21,123 nucleotides of DNA from positions 1-21,123 of the IMG/VR virus record IMGVR_UViG_3300004282_000012; one strand, 5' to 3'. Shown here piece after piece: positions 1 to 9,219 of this stretch (its first letter is position 1; every line of letters begins with the position of its first letter). The notes beneath the pieces were generated by a model. That model made no database searches and was not told the origin of the DNA. It worked only from the letters and a program-made list of their open reading frames with translations. Origin of the DNA: a virus. Both the position numbers and the translations under genes were made by a program.

Positions 1-3000
1 ATAAATCCATACTCTTTCCCCATTATTTAAACTACCAAGTATAAGAGTTTTATTACCAGTTTCTAAATCTATGTGTACACATATACCAACATAGGATGTA
101 AAATCAAATGGTGAAGCCCATACAATATCAGCTTCATGTAGCTGAATTTGACCTTCAGTTATTCTTTGACTATACTGATCTTCTGATAAAGTAAATCTTT
201 TAAATGAACCATCAGCAGCTACTTCAGCATCATTACCCCATCCATCGCAATATGCACTAGACTGAGTCAATACACCTTCGTACAAAAAGTTCCAATCACC
301 TTGTTTACTACCATAAACATGGTCACCATCAAGTTGTCTAGTGCATAGTACACTTGATCTAAGATTAAATATATTGTATTCAACAGGTATAACTCCCCAA
401 TTTCCAGTAGGTTCGACTATACTAGTAAAGTCCATTGCCGGAGTTTGATGCGATGAGCAATTACCATTCCATCGCTGATAAAGAATACAGTGACCATTAC
501 CATTATCTCCATTATTAATAGATATAACTGGTATATAATCAGAATCAGTATCAGAAGCTAATGCTAGTGCATACTGGTAATTACCATTTGCATTCCATGA
601 CATACTACCAGAGTCAATAATTACATTAGAAGTTGATCCATCTACTACAGTTATTGGATTAGTGAATAGTTGAATTGTAATTTCAAAACTATTACCGAGA
701 GTATATTTGATCCACGCACTACTTTTTCTTATATATACTAGACCATCAGTAAGATTTCCGAATGTATCATCTTCAGAACCACTTACTGGAAGAGAATATC
801 CAGTTCCAGCAGTTAATGTCTGACCAAATCCACATTCAGTTGATGCATTGTATGTAATTACACCACCCTGAGATTTACGTGTAAAAGTTCTATCATGCGC
901 ACCATTTGGTAAAATAAGACTGTATATATCATTGTCTATAGTAATACCACTACAACCGCTGCCTATTATATGACCACCGCTGTTCTCACCAATATTAATC
1001 TGGCCACAATCATAACCTATTCTAATACCATCACTACACATACCTATTTTTGTATGGGTTAATCCACTTCTTGCTATTAAATCGCCATAGGTTCCCTGCA
1101 ACCAAAATGTATTGGCACCTTGACCTAGAGTTATGTTATCACAGTAACAACCAATGTAGATACACTCTAAGTTGTAACCGGATCCTAAGTATGTTGTATC
1201 AGTTGGGATATTGTTACCAATAACAATATTGTGTAGCGCATTGTTATAATTCGGCTCTATTACTATGTTATTAGCCAATGTAGGATATCTGGAGTCTAAT
1301 ATCGGCCTAACGTCGTAATAATCAGGCAAAGGGCCTTCTTGAGATAACGTATAGTTAGGATCTATACGTAATGTCCAGTAGTCATCTAATATATGACCAG
1401 AAGTTGATCCAAATTGTATTGTAATACCATCTACTAGTACTTGTGAAGAACCAGTGATAGCCACCCCTGTACCTTCAGGACTAAATGGTACTCCACTATA
1501 GGTTCTACCCCATTGAAATGTTTCAGTGCCGTCTATAGCTATATGAAGAGTAATTTCATTTGGAAATAACAGAGCTGTAGGTAGTAGGGTTAAATCATCG
1601 GTTCCCACTCCAGCATGCCATATGTATGCCTCTACAGCACCACCACTCCAACGACGGTACTTGGTAGCTCTCCAGTCCTCTGCTATATCAATATTGTATA
1701 CTGTATCTTTCCTTCGTAGTATTCTGCCCCGGTAGAATTCCCCTACGCTGACACTAGCGACAGGGATAAACTCATAGTGTATTATGTCAGTTGGATTATT
1801 TGTAGATACAACCTCAGGGTATAACTTTCCAGTTGTAGCTGCTGTTACTATTAATTGTTCTGTAGCGCCGGTATTGTACACTAATGGGGAGGAGTTTGGT
1901 ATTATGTGCTTTGTTCTAAAATCAGTAATTTTGTACTTTGCATTTGGTACAAGATTAGGTGCTATCTGCTCCCTAGTTACCAGGCTGTTTTCTGGGCTAA
2001 TAGATACCCAAGCTGATGTATCTTCTGACACTGTTATGCCATAAGTATCAGTAAATCCTACAGCAGTGAATCCCCATGCATTAGCATTATTAATGGCTGA
2101 TATAGTATACGCACCATCATTATAGTTACTTCCAGTTATTATTATCGTATTCCCTACTGCCAGTCCTAGTATATCTACCACTATTATTGTGTCATAATTG
2201 GTGCCAACAGTATGCCAACCAATAACTTTTTTAAGGAACGGACCATCTGCTAGTAGAAGTAGCTCGTCATAAGTTATGTCCTCTACATGGGTTGCAGGGT
2301 AGCCTATTAATTCATTGGTATAGTCTCTAGTAAGTTCAGTTCCCCATCCCATTCCATATCCTGCCATTACTTGACAGTTTACAAGATTGTGAGCCGAGAA
2401 AACTGTATTACCTCCACCACCTAATACCCCTTCACAATTACCTTTAATATAGAATGTAGAAGATCCTAGTAAATTTGTATTTGCACAGTTACCATCCACT
2501 GTTACTGCACAGCAAGGACCAAATTCGGAATCCTGCATGCCACCACCAATAACACATGCATCAGCAGCATCACCTAGTGTAAATTTAACAGCATCTTCTT
2601 TGAATACTATAGGTATAAAGTTACTAGTATGTCCACCAAGATACAAATGCTGATATCCAAAATTAGAATTGAATACAGGGAAGTCTTGATAGCTAGTAAC
2701 ACCTGCAGGTGCAGTTATTCGTAAATACACTCCAGAACCAACGCTAGTTTCATATAATGCTGACCAATAATTTCTAAAATCAAAATTACATCTAAGATCT
2801 CTTACTGTGTCTTCTCTATATTTAATTTCTCCATAGGTTAAACCAGTATACTCTCCACTTACTTGACTAGAATTTCGTCTAATAGTTTCTAAACTATATT
2901 CTATAATATCTGTAGGATGACTTTCAGAATATGCATATGGATTTAAATCTGAACTATTTAATGCTGTTACAATTATAGGTTCAGCTGTAGCTAATACAAA

Positions 3001-3465
3001 AGCTCCACCTTGAACTGTAAGAGTTTTAAAATCAGTTATACGATATTTTTGATCTGGCATTAAACTAGACGTAATTGGATTACGTCTAATTTTACCTGTT
3101 GTACCACCATCTACCCATGCAGATGTATCACCACCTACAGTAACAGCTACTTTACCTGTAAAACCCATAGCTGTTGCATCTTGTATATTAGTTATTGTCC
3201 ATGTCCCACAGTTTGCTGTAGCTGTAAGAGATATAATAATATCATTACCTACAGATAGCCCTGTAGAATCATCTAAGATAATAGTGTCATAATATGAACC
3301 TACATCATACCATCCTCTAACATATCCTATATAAGGACCATCAGTTAATGCTAAAAGTTCTAAATACTCAACGTCTATTACACCACTAGCCATTGATACA
3401 GACTCTGCACCACTAACTATTTTCCATTGCCCTAAGGCACTGTCCCAAACTTTTAAAGCGGGCAT
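1..3465 (-). CDS. Giant tail fibre / adhesin-like virion protein, C-terminus beyond the window
   Basis: An uninterrupted reading frame of 1155 codons starts at ATG 3465 and is still open at base 1, so the protein is longer than 1155 residues. The start has a clear AAGGAG ribosome binding site and follows the LamG gene by 12 bases. The N-terminal half holds a duplicated module (first copy about residues 34-190, second about 399-565). Each copy contains DGP, a Gly-Trp pair, YDTII and a later YRITDF/YKITDF motif followed by TDIIEY/TDIIHY. Residues about 735-855 are rich in short Ile-Gly and Asn turns (IYIGCYCDNITLGQG, for example), as in right-handed beta-helix fibres. No signal peptide or membrane segment is seen. 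Size, repeats and the fibre-rich neighbourhood support a receptor-binding or appendage protein. No enzyme motif was recognised, so a depolymerase role cannot be claimed. Confidence 0.8.
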   Translation of the reverse strand, partial: MPALKVWDSALGQWKIVSGAESVSMASGVIDVEYLELLALTDGPYIGYVRGWYDVGSYYDTIILDDSTGLSVGNDIIISLTATANCGTWTITNIQDATAMGFTGKVAVTVGGDTSAWVDGGTTGKIRRNPITSSLMPDQKYRITDFKTLTVQGGAFVLATAEPIIVTALNSSDLNPYAYSESHPTDIIEYSLETIRRNSSQVSGEYTGLTYGEIKYREDTVRDLRCNFDFRNYWSALYETSVGSGVYLRITAPAGVTSYQDFPVFNSNFGYQHLYLGGHTSNFIPIVFKEDAVKFTLGDAADACVIGGGMQDSEFGPCCAVTVDGNCANTNLLGSSTFYIKGNCEGVLGGGGNTVFSAHNLVNCQVMAGYGMGWGTELTRDYTNELIGYPATHVEDITYDELLLLADGPFLKKVIGWHTVGTNYDTIIVVDILGLAVGNTIIITGSNYNDGAYTISAINNANAWGFTAVGFTDTYGITVSEDTSAWVSISPENSLVTREQIAPNLVPNAKYKITDFRTKHIIPNSSPLVYNTGATEQLIVTAATTGKLYPEVVSTNNPTDIIHYEFIPVASVSVGEFYRGRILRRKDTVYNIDIAEDWRATKYRRWSGGAVEAYIWHAGVGTDDLTLLPTALLFPNEITLHIAIDGTETFQWGRTYSGVPFSPEGTGVAITGSSQVLVDGITIQFGSTSGHILDDYWTLRIDPNYTLSQEGPLPDYYDVRPILDSRYPTLANNIVIEPNYNNALHNIVIGNNIPTDTTYLGSGYNLECIYIGCYCDNITLGQGANTFWLQGTYGDLIARSGLTHTKIGMCSDGIRIGYDCGQINIGENSGGHIIGSGCSGITIDNDIYSLILPNGAHDRTFTRKSQGGVITYNASTECGFGQTLTAGTGYSLPVSGSEDDTFGNLTDGLVYIRKSSAWIKYTLGNSFEITIQLFTNPITVVDGSTSNVIIDSGSMSWNANGNYQYALALASDTDSDYIPVISINNGDNGNGHCILYQRWNGNCSSHQTPAMDFTSIVEPTGNWGVIPVEYNIFNLRSSVLCTRQLDGDHVYGSKQGDWNFLYEGVLTQSSAYCDGWGNDAEVAADGSFKRFTLSEDQYSQRITEGQIQLHEADIVWASPFDFTSYVGICVHIDLETGNKTLILGSLNNGERVWIY

Positions 3466-3477
3466 ATTGTATGCTCC

Positions 3478-4179
3478 TTACACAAGTCTATAACTATTTT
3501 TACCTGGTGGTGTAAAATCACCAGTCCAACGGGCAATACCTTTAGTTAATCTAAAATGGTCTAGATAAAAATTAGAACTCCACTCAAGACCACCCATTGA
3601 ACCAATTTTTAATGTTTGACTACTATCATTTATAGTCACACTACGACTACTAGTTAAATCTACAGTACCATTTACATACATAGAAAAATTAGACCCATAC
3701 TTTATAAGTGCTATATGTGTCCATGAGGCAGGAAGTGCATAACTAGAATTTAACTGTAAATGACTATTATAGTTTTGATAGTCTGGCCACCAGTTAATTT
3801 TATTATCTAGAAGAAAAACTAAATGAGATATCTGTGATGGACTTCCACCTGTATCACCTTGGTACATTATACATTGTGAACTATACTCAGGAATACTATT
3901 ATTGTATATCCAAAAATCAGTAGTATAGTCTCCTGAACCAATTGTAAGTCCATCACTATCTGGGGTTTCCATATAGCTATTTGGATTTAAAAGAATTGAT
4001 GAATTATTAAACTTTTTCTGTACAGTAGATATTGTAGGTGGATTTACACCATATGTAGTAAATACAGCCTCTTTCTCATCTACGATTGATTCACCTTCAC
4101 CTTTTAATAGCATTGTAACGTATGATGCATATGGATCAAGTGGAACTTGATAATTTACACCTGAGCCAAAAATCATCAT
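3478..4179 (-). CDS. LamG / concanavalin A-like lectin domain virion protein
   Basis: A 233-residue protein. Residues about 20-220 read as one concanavalin A-like jelly roll of the laminin-G type: an early strand LLKGEGES, DFWIYNNS (the usual 'tDFWi' strand), a middle WTHIALIKYGSNFSMYVNG segment (the family's W.HiA..r.g....yvnG signature), LKIGSMGG, and FYLDHFRLTKGIARW, which matches the common 'iddfRitkGvARYt..F.pP' ending. Such domains occur in phage tail and fibre proteins and are thought to bind carbohydrate; binding here is inferred. The start ATG overlaps the stop of the upstream gene as ATGA, so translation is probably coupled; a second ATG lies one codon later. Confidence 0.85.
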   Translation of the reverse strand: MMIFGSGVNYQVPLDPYASYVTMLLKGEGESIVDEKEAVFTTYGVNPPTISTVQKKFNNSSILLNPNSYMETPDSDGLTIGSGDYTTDFWIYNNSIPEYSSQCIMYQGDTGGSPSQISHLVFLLDNKINWWPDYQNYNSHLQLNSSYALPASWTHIALIKYGSNFSMYVNGTVDLTSSRSVTINDSSQTLKIGSMGGLEWSSNFYLDHFRLTKGIARWTGDFTPPGKNSYRLV

Positions 4180-4577
4180 GATAAACCACCAGCCGCATAC
4201 CAGGTACTACCTTTAACTAAAAGCATACATGATAAATACTGTGGAACCTTAGTTCCTAGACTATTAAATGTTCCGCTTAAAGTTACGTCAACAGCTGACG
4301 AACACATATTCCATACTATAGCTTGGAACCCTTCAGGAAACCCAGAAGCTGCTGGGAGTGTTAATGTCGCTACACCTGTAAACGTTAATATTTTACCATT
4401 ATCATCTACTGTAATAGTATAACTAGTATTATTTGTATTTATAGTAGCCGGTAATATGTGAGACGCATCACTATCACACCACATATCTCCATCTTGTGGA
4501 TTAGCGGGTGGTGTAGCTTGATACGGTATAGCGTCAGGTTTAAAAGGTGTAGCAAGAAGATCAGATAGATTTGCCAT
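4176..4577 (-). CDS. Small fibre-associated virion protein
   Basis: A 133-residue protein with AAGGAT seven bases before ATG 4577. The N-terminus carries ATPPANPQDGDMWCDSDA. This is the 'P..P..G.lW.D' segment found near the start of many phage fibre and minor structural proteins, and it is also seen in the 572-residue protein of this window. The rest is beta-rich (TINTNNTSYTITVDDNGKI, TLTLPAA, GFQAIVWN) and ends near GSTWYAAGG. It resembles the beta domain in the middle of the 335-residue neighbour. It sits between the glycine-rich adhesin and the lectin gene and overlaps the latter by 4 bp. It could be a fibre chaperone, a cap or a separate fibre segment; the sequence does not decide. Confidence 0.7.
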   Translation of the reverse strand: MANLSDLLATPFKPDAIPYQATPPANPQDGDMWCDSDASHILPATINTNNTSYTITVDDNGKILTFTGVATLTLPAASGFPEGFQAIVWNMCSSAVDVTLSGTFNSLGTKVPQYLSCMLLVKGSTWYAAGGLS

Positions 4578-4586
4578 ATATTATCC

Positions 4587-5702
4587 TTATGTCTCTACAA
4601 TTTCTAGTCCTATGTTTGTAAGTGAACCGCTTGATATATTCACTCCACCACGAACTGATAGGTACATTGGGCCCAATAAGTTTTTTGGCACATCATACGT
4701 AAAATCAAGCGTACCTGTCTCAACAGCAAAGGTGGTTACTGTGATATTTGATTGAAACACACCAGCAGCATTACCCAGCACAATAAAGATATATTGTGTT
4801 ATTCCAACGAAGGTTGCAGTAAGACGTATTCTTTGACCTGGATACACTTCTTTATCTGTAAACCTTGCTAGCATAGTATTGGCTGGAGCAGATGTAAGTA
4901 CCAAGGACCCACTTGTTATAACAGTCGAACCATGAAGCATTGACCAAACATTGCTATTAAATGTTGAATTGTGTGGTATCTGGTATTTTATTGCGGTAAA
5001 GACAATTTCAGCTTTTCCTTGTGCACCATTACCGCCAAAATAACTTCCACTTGAAGTCCTCCATGCACCACTGCCGCCTCCACCATAATTTGATCCTGCT
5101 TGTCCAGAAGAGGCAGAGTTTCTTGCTGTTCCACCATTTCCACCATTTATGGATGTTCCAGCTCCAAAATACAACCCACCAGTCTGACAATCACCACCAT
5201 TACCTGTTGTCCCAGCGCCACCACCGCCACCGCCTGAATATGTAGAGTCTCCATTTGCGCCGTTGCCACCCCTACGCAGAGTCTGTCCAGTTGAAGCTGA
5301 TACGCTACCAAGACCACCAAATTGGTCTGCTGTACCACTTCCATTGCCACCTTCAGCAACAACCATTGTTCCGCCAAAGGTGCTTGAATTTCCTTTTGCA
5401 CCACTATTAGCTGTGGCGTTTCTTGTTCCAGCAACGACAACAGCATAAGTGGTTATACTTAAAGCAAGAGCTGACTGTGCATAACTACCACCAGCGGCAC
5501 CACCACGTTTTCCACTAAGAGCATTACATCCAGCTGATGAACCACCACCACCCCAGAGTTTAATTGTGGTTGTATCGCCAGTTTGTGGCTTGAATGAGCT
5601 TGTACCGGCTAACTCAAAAACAGCTATTGAAGAAACTGTTTCTGGGGCACTTAAGGCTGATAGTATTTGTCTTTGACTATGACCTCTCACCTTAACTCCC
5701 AT
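4587..5702 (-). CDS. Glycine-rich fibre-tip / adhesin-like protein
   Basis: About 371 residues from ATG 5702 (MGVKVRGHSQ). From about residue 48 there is a segment LWGGGGSSAGC, then some 190 residues full of Gly-Gly and Gly-rich turns (SGGGGGGAGTTGNGG, SNYGGGGSGAW, YFGGNGAQG), ending in KAEIVFTAI. This is the pattern of the glycine-rich domain of phage receptor-binding proteins, known from T4-like gp38 adhesins to form polyglycine-II sandwiches. After it comes a C-terminal beta domain of about 120 residues. Start choice: the frame is open up to a TTG at 5768 and has an ATG at 5750. ATG 5702 keeps the overlap with the upstream gene to 11 bp but lacks a strong ribosome binding site. The call as adhesin is by composition, not by a defining motif. 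Confidence 0.75.
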   Translation of the reverse strand: MGVKVRGHSQRQILSALSAPETVSSIAVFELAGTSSFKPQTGDTTTIKLWGGGGSSAGCNALSGKRGGAAGGSYAQSALALSITTYAVVVAGTRNATANSGAKGNSSTFGGTMVVAEGGNGSGTADQFGGLGSVSASTGQTLRRGGNGANGDSTYSGGGGGGAGTTGNGGDCQTGGLYFGAGTSINGGNGGTARNSASSGQAGSNYGGGGSGAWRTSSGSYFGGNGAQGKAEIVFTAIKYQIPHNSTFNSNVWSMLHGSTVITSGSLVLTSAPANTMLARFTDKEVYPGQRIRLTATFVGITQYIFIVLGNAAGVFQSNITVTTFAVETGTLDFTYDVPKNLLGPMYLSVRGGVNISSGSLTNIGLEIVET

Positions 5703-6699
5703 TAGCCCAGTTCTTTGCTGGTGTCCATATATATAGGGTAGTTCCTCCATCTGGAGAGAATATTTCAATTATATCTAGCAAACCCGACCCAGAATAAGTA
5801 AGTACTGCTCCACCTATTGTTTTTATTGTCTTTGCAGAACCACCTACCTGCCATGTTTGGGTGCCAGCACCACCATACGTTAGCATGAGAGTTGCAGACC
5901 AAGCACCTGCAGGAGCATTAGTGAAGTTCCAAGCACAGGCACCAGTTGCAGTTGCAGTAAAAATAGAACCAGTACTAAGATTTATTTGCCTAGTGCCGGA
6001 ACCTGACCCTAGGTCAGCTGGCATAGTTTCAGAAGGTATCCCTGTAAATACTGGAGCAGCGGCAGAGACTTTTTCATTATCTAATTCTCCTATAGCATTA
6101 GCAACTGTATCAGCGGTTATATTACCAGTAGGTGTATACGGTATATCATCAGCAGTAAAATCTATATTGCCATTAACAGGAGTTATATTGTTAACTGTAA
6201 GTGGTGATCCTGTGCCGACAAATGGCCCACCTATGTCTAATTGCCATCCTCGTGTGGAATCACAATAAGTTAAGGTAACTTTAGCGTTAGCTAAATCACA
6301 TACTAGATTCTCTGCAACTCCGTTTATCTTTTCTGAACCATTAGGAATTACTGTTAAATTATTTGTTTCCCAAGTCCCGTCTAGATCTATTAATTCTATC
6401 GCTTCACCTGTTACACCAGCTGGTAAACTACAGTTAAAAACATTACCAGAAGTATTACAGACATATCTCCTATTACCAACAGCTTCAAAATGAGTTGTCT
6501 TAACCTCAGTAATCATCCCACCTATTTGATCTACAGTTGCCACTGTTTTAGTAACTGTACTAGTTTTTAATTTTAATGCCCCACCCTCATTCCATATATC
6601 GCCAGAGACTGGAGCAGTTACTGCAGCACCTTCACCTATATTAATAGATGCTTCACTTGCTGTTGATGGTATAAAGGTCTCTTTTGTTAAATGACGCAT
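5692..6699 (-). CDS. Tail fibre protein
   Basis: A 335-residue protein with AAGGAT eight bases before ATG 6699. Residues about 1-60 are a head segment (GAAVTAPVSGDIWNEGGALKL). Residues 70-155 form a beta domain with RRYVCNTSG, CSLPAG, GEAIELIDLDGTW and GWQLDIGG. This resembles the phage fibre repeat that wraps a polynomial-fit style 'v.LPa..G..v.i.D'. The linker NITPVNGNIDFTADDIPYTP and 'AIGELDNEKVSAAAPVFTG' is a classic fibre shaft linker. The C-terminal ~90 residues (INLSTGSIFTATATG ... GGTTLYIWTPAKNW) match the frequent 'f....gg.t.y' end domain. It is preceded by a strong 15-bp stem-loop and overlaps the glycine-rich gene. Confidence 0.8.
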   Translation of the reverse strand: MRHLTKETFIPSTASEASINIGEGAAVTAPVSGDIWNEGGALKLKTSTVTKTVATVDQIGGMITEVKTTHFEAVGNRRYVCNTSGNVFNCSLPAGVTGEAIELIDLDGTWETNNLTVIPNGSEKINGVAENLVCDLANAKVTLTYCDSTRGWQLDIGGPFVGTGSPLTVNNITPVNGNIDFTADDIPYTPTGNITADTVANAIGELDNEKVSAAAPVFTGIPSETMPADLGSGSGTRQINLSTGSIFTATATGACAWNFTNAPAGAWSATLMLTYGGAGTQTWQVGGSAKTIKTIGGAVLTYSGSGLLDIIEIFSPDGGTTLYIWTPAKNWANGS

Positions 6700-6711
6700 T
6701 ATTTATCCTTC

Positions 6712-6744
6712 TGTGCGCCTGTATAGTAACTATACAGGCGCACA
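6712..6744. repeat. Perfect 15-bp inverted repeat with 3-nt loop between two fibre genes
   Basis: TGTGCGCCTGTATAG at 6712-6726 is followed by TAA and then its exact reverse complement at 6730-6744. It lies in the only sizeable gap within the fibre block, between the stop of the 654-residue fibre gene and the ribosome binding site of the 335-residue one. There is no T-run after it on either strand, so it is not a standard intrinsic terminator. In minus-strand mRNA it would be a very stable hairpin and may serve as an RNA processing, stabilising or translation-uncoupling element. Confidence 0.9.
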
Positions 6745-6752
6745 ATTATGGA

Positions 6753-8717
6753 TTACATTGCTTGTACAATAATACGATACTGACTAGCTGCAGGACCAAC
6801 AGCAAAAAACAGTGTTAGAGTATTAACAGTAGTTAGTTCATAATCAACCATAACACGCGCCCACGGAGTTGCTGCTTCTTGTACAACTACGTTTAGATCT
6901 CTTGTATTTAAGTTGTGCGTAATAACAGTGGTAGCAGTTGTCTCAGTAATGTCACGTGCATACTTAACGTTCTTAGTGGCTCCATCAGCCACGTTTAACA
7001 TTGTTTGAACTTGAGCTACAGACAACGCTACAGGAACTGTAGCACCACCAGTATTATTGCCAATGATACTGTTAGCCGCAAGGTTGGCCATTTTTGCCAA
7101 AGTAACAGCACCAGCCGCAATAGTAACGGCACCAGCGCTTGTCATTGTAGCATCTGTACCCATAGATACAGGCGCATAGGCTGTGCCACCAGCATTACCA
7201 ACAAGAATCTGGCCAGCTGTAGGTAGTGTGTTTGGTACAATAGCATGCTTAGTCTGAACATCGTCGGTAACATTAGTTAAGCCAACATCAGCTTTAACTA
7301 AACCAAGCATTGCTTTAACTTGGGCACCAGACAGTGCCAGAGGAACAGCAGCAGAGCCTGTGTTATTACCAATGATGCTATTAGCCGCAAGGTTGGCCAT
7401 TTTAGCAAGCGTAACAGCACCTGCTGCAATAGTTAAAGCTGTGGCGCCAGTAACATCACCAGTATGGTTAGCGTTCTGACCTTGTAAAGAAGCGATTGTT
7501 ACACCGCCATCTTTAATAATCTTACCAGTTGTACCGTTAAAAACCGCGATATAACCGTCTAGTCCTACAGATGTCGGGCCAGTTACAGCTCCTGCAAGGT
7601 TTCTTTCTACAATATTCCAAGCTGTACCAACACCAGCTTGTGTGCCTGAAGAAGTTGCATCTGTCTTACATATGATCATATCGCCGGCATCAACTGCAAC
7701 ACCAGCACCACCACCTATAAGACCTGCAACAGATATGATGTATGTCCAACCAGCATCGGCGGCAGGGTAATTAGGGTTAGCCGAACAGTCTAAAACCCCT
7801 TTATATACCATTGCATTAGCGGCAGCTATATTGCCATCAATATAAGCTTTTGTAGCTTTTTGTGTGGCAATCTTTACATCAGAGTTTGCAGCTAATGCTA
7901 TATCAGTATCGAGATACGATGTTGGTATTACTGCTAAGTCAGTGATCACCTCTGCCTTAGTCTTGCCATCGATACCTGTTGCTGAAAACATTGCATAATC
8001 GCCAGCTGTTACAGAGGCATCAGTAACCCGTAAGGCGTTAGTATTTGCAATACCAAATGTTAATGCTGCTTGCTTAGTATCGGCATATACTTTAACAGCA
8101 TTTTGCGAAGGAACAAGAACATCACTGGAGCCTAAAGCTGTGGAGGTAGACAGATAGGCCAATGGCATTGCGCCAATGTCAGTAAGTACGTTAGCCGGAG
8201 TCCTACCAATGATACCTGAAGCGGTAAACTTGGCAAAATCACCGTTAGCTGTACCAGTACCATTAATGCGTACTGTATTAGTATCAGCTATACCGAATGT
8301 CAATGCAGACTGTTTGGTATCGGCGTATGCTTTGATAGTCTTAGCGCTTGCTAGCGTGTCATCATTCGCTGATACGCCACCTGCCATATCATTATCGATG
8401 GTTAAAGCTACTATACCACCTGTAGGCCCGCGACCAAGCACAGTAGATGCTGCTAAGGTAACAGCCAAAGGAGTGCTGGCAGCATCGGCAGCTAGAACTG
8501 TATAAGTTCCATTATAAGCTGCTTTTAGAACTACAGTAGAAAAATCTACGGCAGAACAGTCAACCCAGGTAGAGTTGTCATAGAAATACAACTTTTTATC
8601 AGTTGTATTAAAATACATCTGGCCTTGAGTTGGAGTAGCTGGTGCACTAGCCAACGGATGAATTACTGCATTTTGAAGTTGATTCTTTGCTAAATCAATG
8701 TTAGATAAATACTTCAT
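6753..8717 (-). CDS. Long tail fibre protein with internal repeats
   Basis: A 654-residue protein with AAGGAGAAGATC directly before ATG 8717. The N-terminal ATPTQGQMYFNTTDKKLYFY is a common phage fibre attachment-type motif. The shaft holds repeated units: AYADTKQSALTFGIADTN and VYADTKQAALTFGIANTN (about 80 residues apart), then AYIDGNI; and two copies of AGAVTLAKMANLAANSIIG (offset 103 residues), each followed by a VQTMLN / VKAMLG helix. The segment VKADVGLTNVTDDVQTKHA is the well-known 'VGL.NV.nd.q.k' fibre linker. The C-terminal domain (TTVITHNLNTRDLNVVVQE ... NTLTLFFAV) is the 'i.HNL....v.V' end domain, also present at the end of the neighbouring 160-residue protein. The role is host contact or fibre shaft; the receptor is unknown. 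Confidence 0.88.
   Translation of the reverse strand: MKYLSNIDLAKNQLQNAVIHPLASAPATPTQGQMYFNTTDKKLYFYDNSTWVDCSAVDFSTVVLKAAYNGTYTVLAADAASTPLAVTLAASTVLGRGPTGGIVALTIDNDMAGGVSANDDTLASAKTIKAYADTKQSALTFGIADTNTVRINGTGTANGDFAKFTASGIIGRTPANVLTDIGAMPLAYLSTSTALGSSDVLVPSQNAVKVYADTKQAALTFGIANTNALRVTDASVTAGDYAMFSATGIDGKTKAEVITDLAVIPTSYLDTDIALAANSDVKIATQKATKAYIDGNIAAANAMVYKGVLDCSANPNYPAADAGWTYIISVAGLIGGGAGVAVDAGDMIICKTDATSSGTQAGVGTAWNIVERNLAGAVTGPTSVGLDGYIAVFNGTTGKIIKDGGVTIASLQGQNANHTGDVTGATALTIAAGAVTLAKMANLAANSIIGNNTGSAAVPLALSGAQVKAMLGLVKADVGLTNVTDDVQTKHAIVPNTLPTAGQILVGNAGGTAYAPVSMGTDATMTSAGAVTIAAGAVTLAKMANLAANSIIGNNTGGATVPVALSVAQVQTMLNVADGATKNVKYARDITETTATTVITHNLNTRDLNVVVQEAATPWARVMVDYELTTVNTLTLFFAVGPAASQYRIIVQAM
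7054..7433. repeat. Pair of ~71-bp direct repeats inside the long fibre gene
   Basis: Bases 7054-7124 and 7363-7433 are near-identical in the same orientation, offset by 309 bp (103 codons), with an uninterrupted 23-bp exact match. They encode two AGAVTLAKMANLAANSIIG copies. Recombination between them would remove or add one shaft unit in frame. Confidence 0.85.
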
Positions 8718-8729
8718 GATCTTCTCCTT

Positions 8730-9212
8730 TTATGTTAGATAAACTACGCCAGAAATTTCTGCTGAAAAAGTTAAGGTAAGTGTATTGATATCATCATATC
8801 TAGAACTTCCTTTTACTTCCTCTCCAGACGAGTCTATCACAATAAAATTAGGAAACTTAGCCATATTGTGCGCTATTATCCATTCAGATGCTGCTATCTG
8901 CTGTACATGTTTATATTTTGTTGCATGTTGAACAAATGCCGTAGTAGCTATAGTTGTATCATCTGTACCTGGAGGCTGTGTTATAGCTGTTGTACCTTCA
9001 CCAACACCAAGTAAACTCACAGTCTTGTCTATATTAATTTTATATACTCTAACTTCGTCTATAGTTACTACAGAACAGATTTGGCCTGCGTATGCTGCAC
9101 CATTAGTGGAAGCATAGGTCATTAAATCTACTAGTGTGGCAAATATAGAAGAGTCATCTATAGGAAATGCGCCTAGTCTCTGATAACCTTTTGGTAATGG
9201 AAAATTAGCCAT
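8730..9212 (-). CDS. Short tail fibre / fibre-connector protein
   Basis: A 160-residue protein with GAGGAT before ATG 9212; the ribosome binding site overlaps the stop of the upstream gene. The N-terminal half (LPKGYQRLGAFPIDDSSIF, YAGQICSVVTIDEVRVYKI) resembles the adaptor region of phage fibre proteins. Then comes a linker PPGTDDTTIATTAFVQ of the kind found in many fibres ('p.gd.sttiATTaFV'). The C-terminal domain ASEWIIAHNMAKFPNFIV ... NTLTLTFSAEISGVVYL is the standard small end domain of phage fibres ('w.i.HnL...p.v.v.d..g ... i.f....sG.vyl'). It is probably a baseplate or tail-tip fibre, or a connector to the 654-residue fibre encoded next. Confidence 0.8.
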   Translation of the reverse strand: MANFPLPKGYQRLGAFPIDDSSIFATLVDLMTYASTNGAAYAGQICSVVTIDEVRVYKINIDKTVSLLGVGEGTTAITQPPGTDDTTIATTAFVQHATKYKHVQQIAASEWIIAHNMAKFPNFIVIDSSGEEVKGSSRYDDINTLTLTFSAEISGVVYLT

Positions 9213-9219
9213 ATAATCC

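Noticed and set aside
1784-2044. 86-codon plus-strand frame
   Set aside because: It lies antisense inside the uninterrupted giant fibre frame and has no support.
5021-5448. Several open frames on both strands in the glycine-rich region, one rich in histidine
   Set aside because: They follow from GGN-rich codons, which leave other frames without stops; none has a ribosome binding site or sensible composition.
4587-5702. Variable region of a diversity-generating retroelement in the adhesin genes
   Set aside because: No reverse transcriptase gene and no second template-like copy of any adhesin segment were seen in the window.
6712-6744. Strong stem-loop as an intrinsic terminator
   Set aside because: No T-run follows on either strand.
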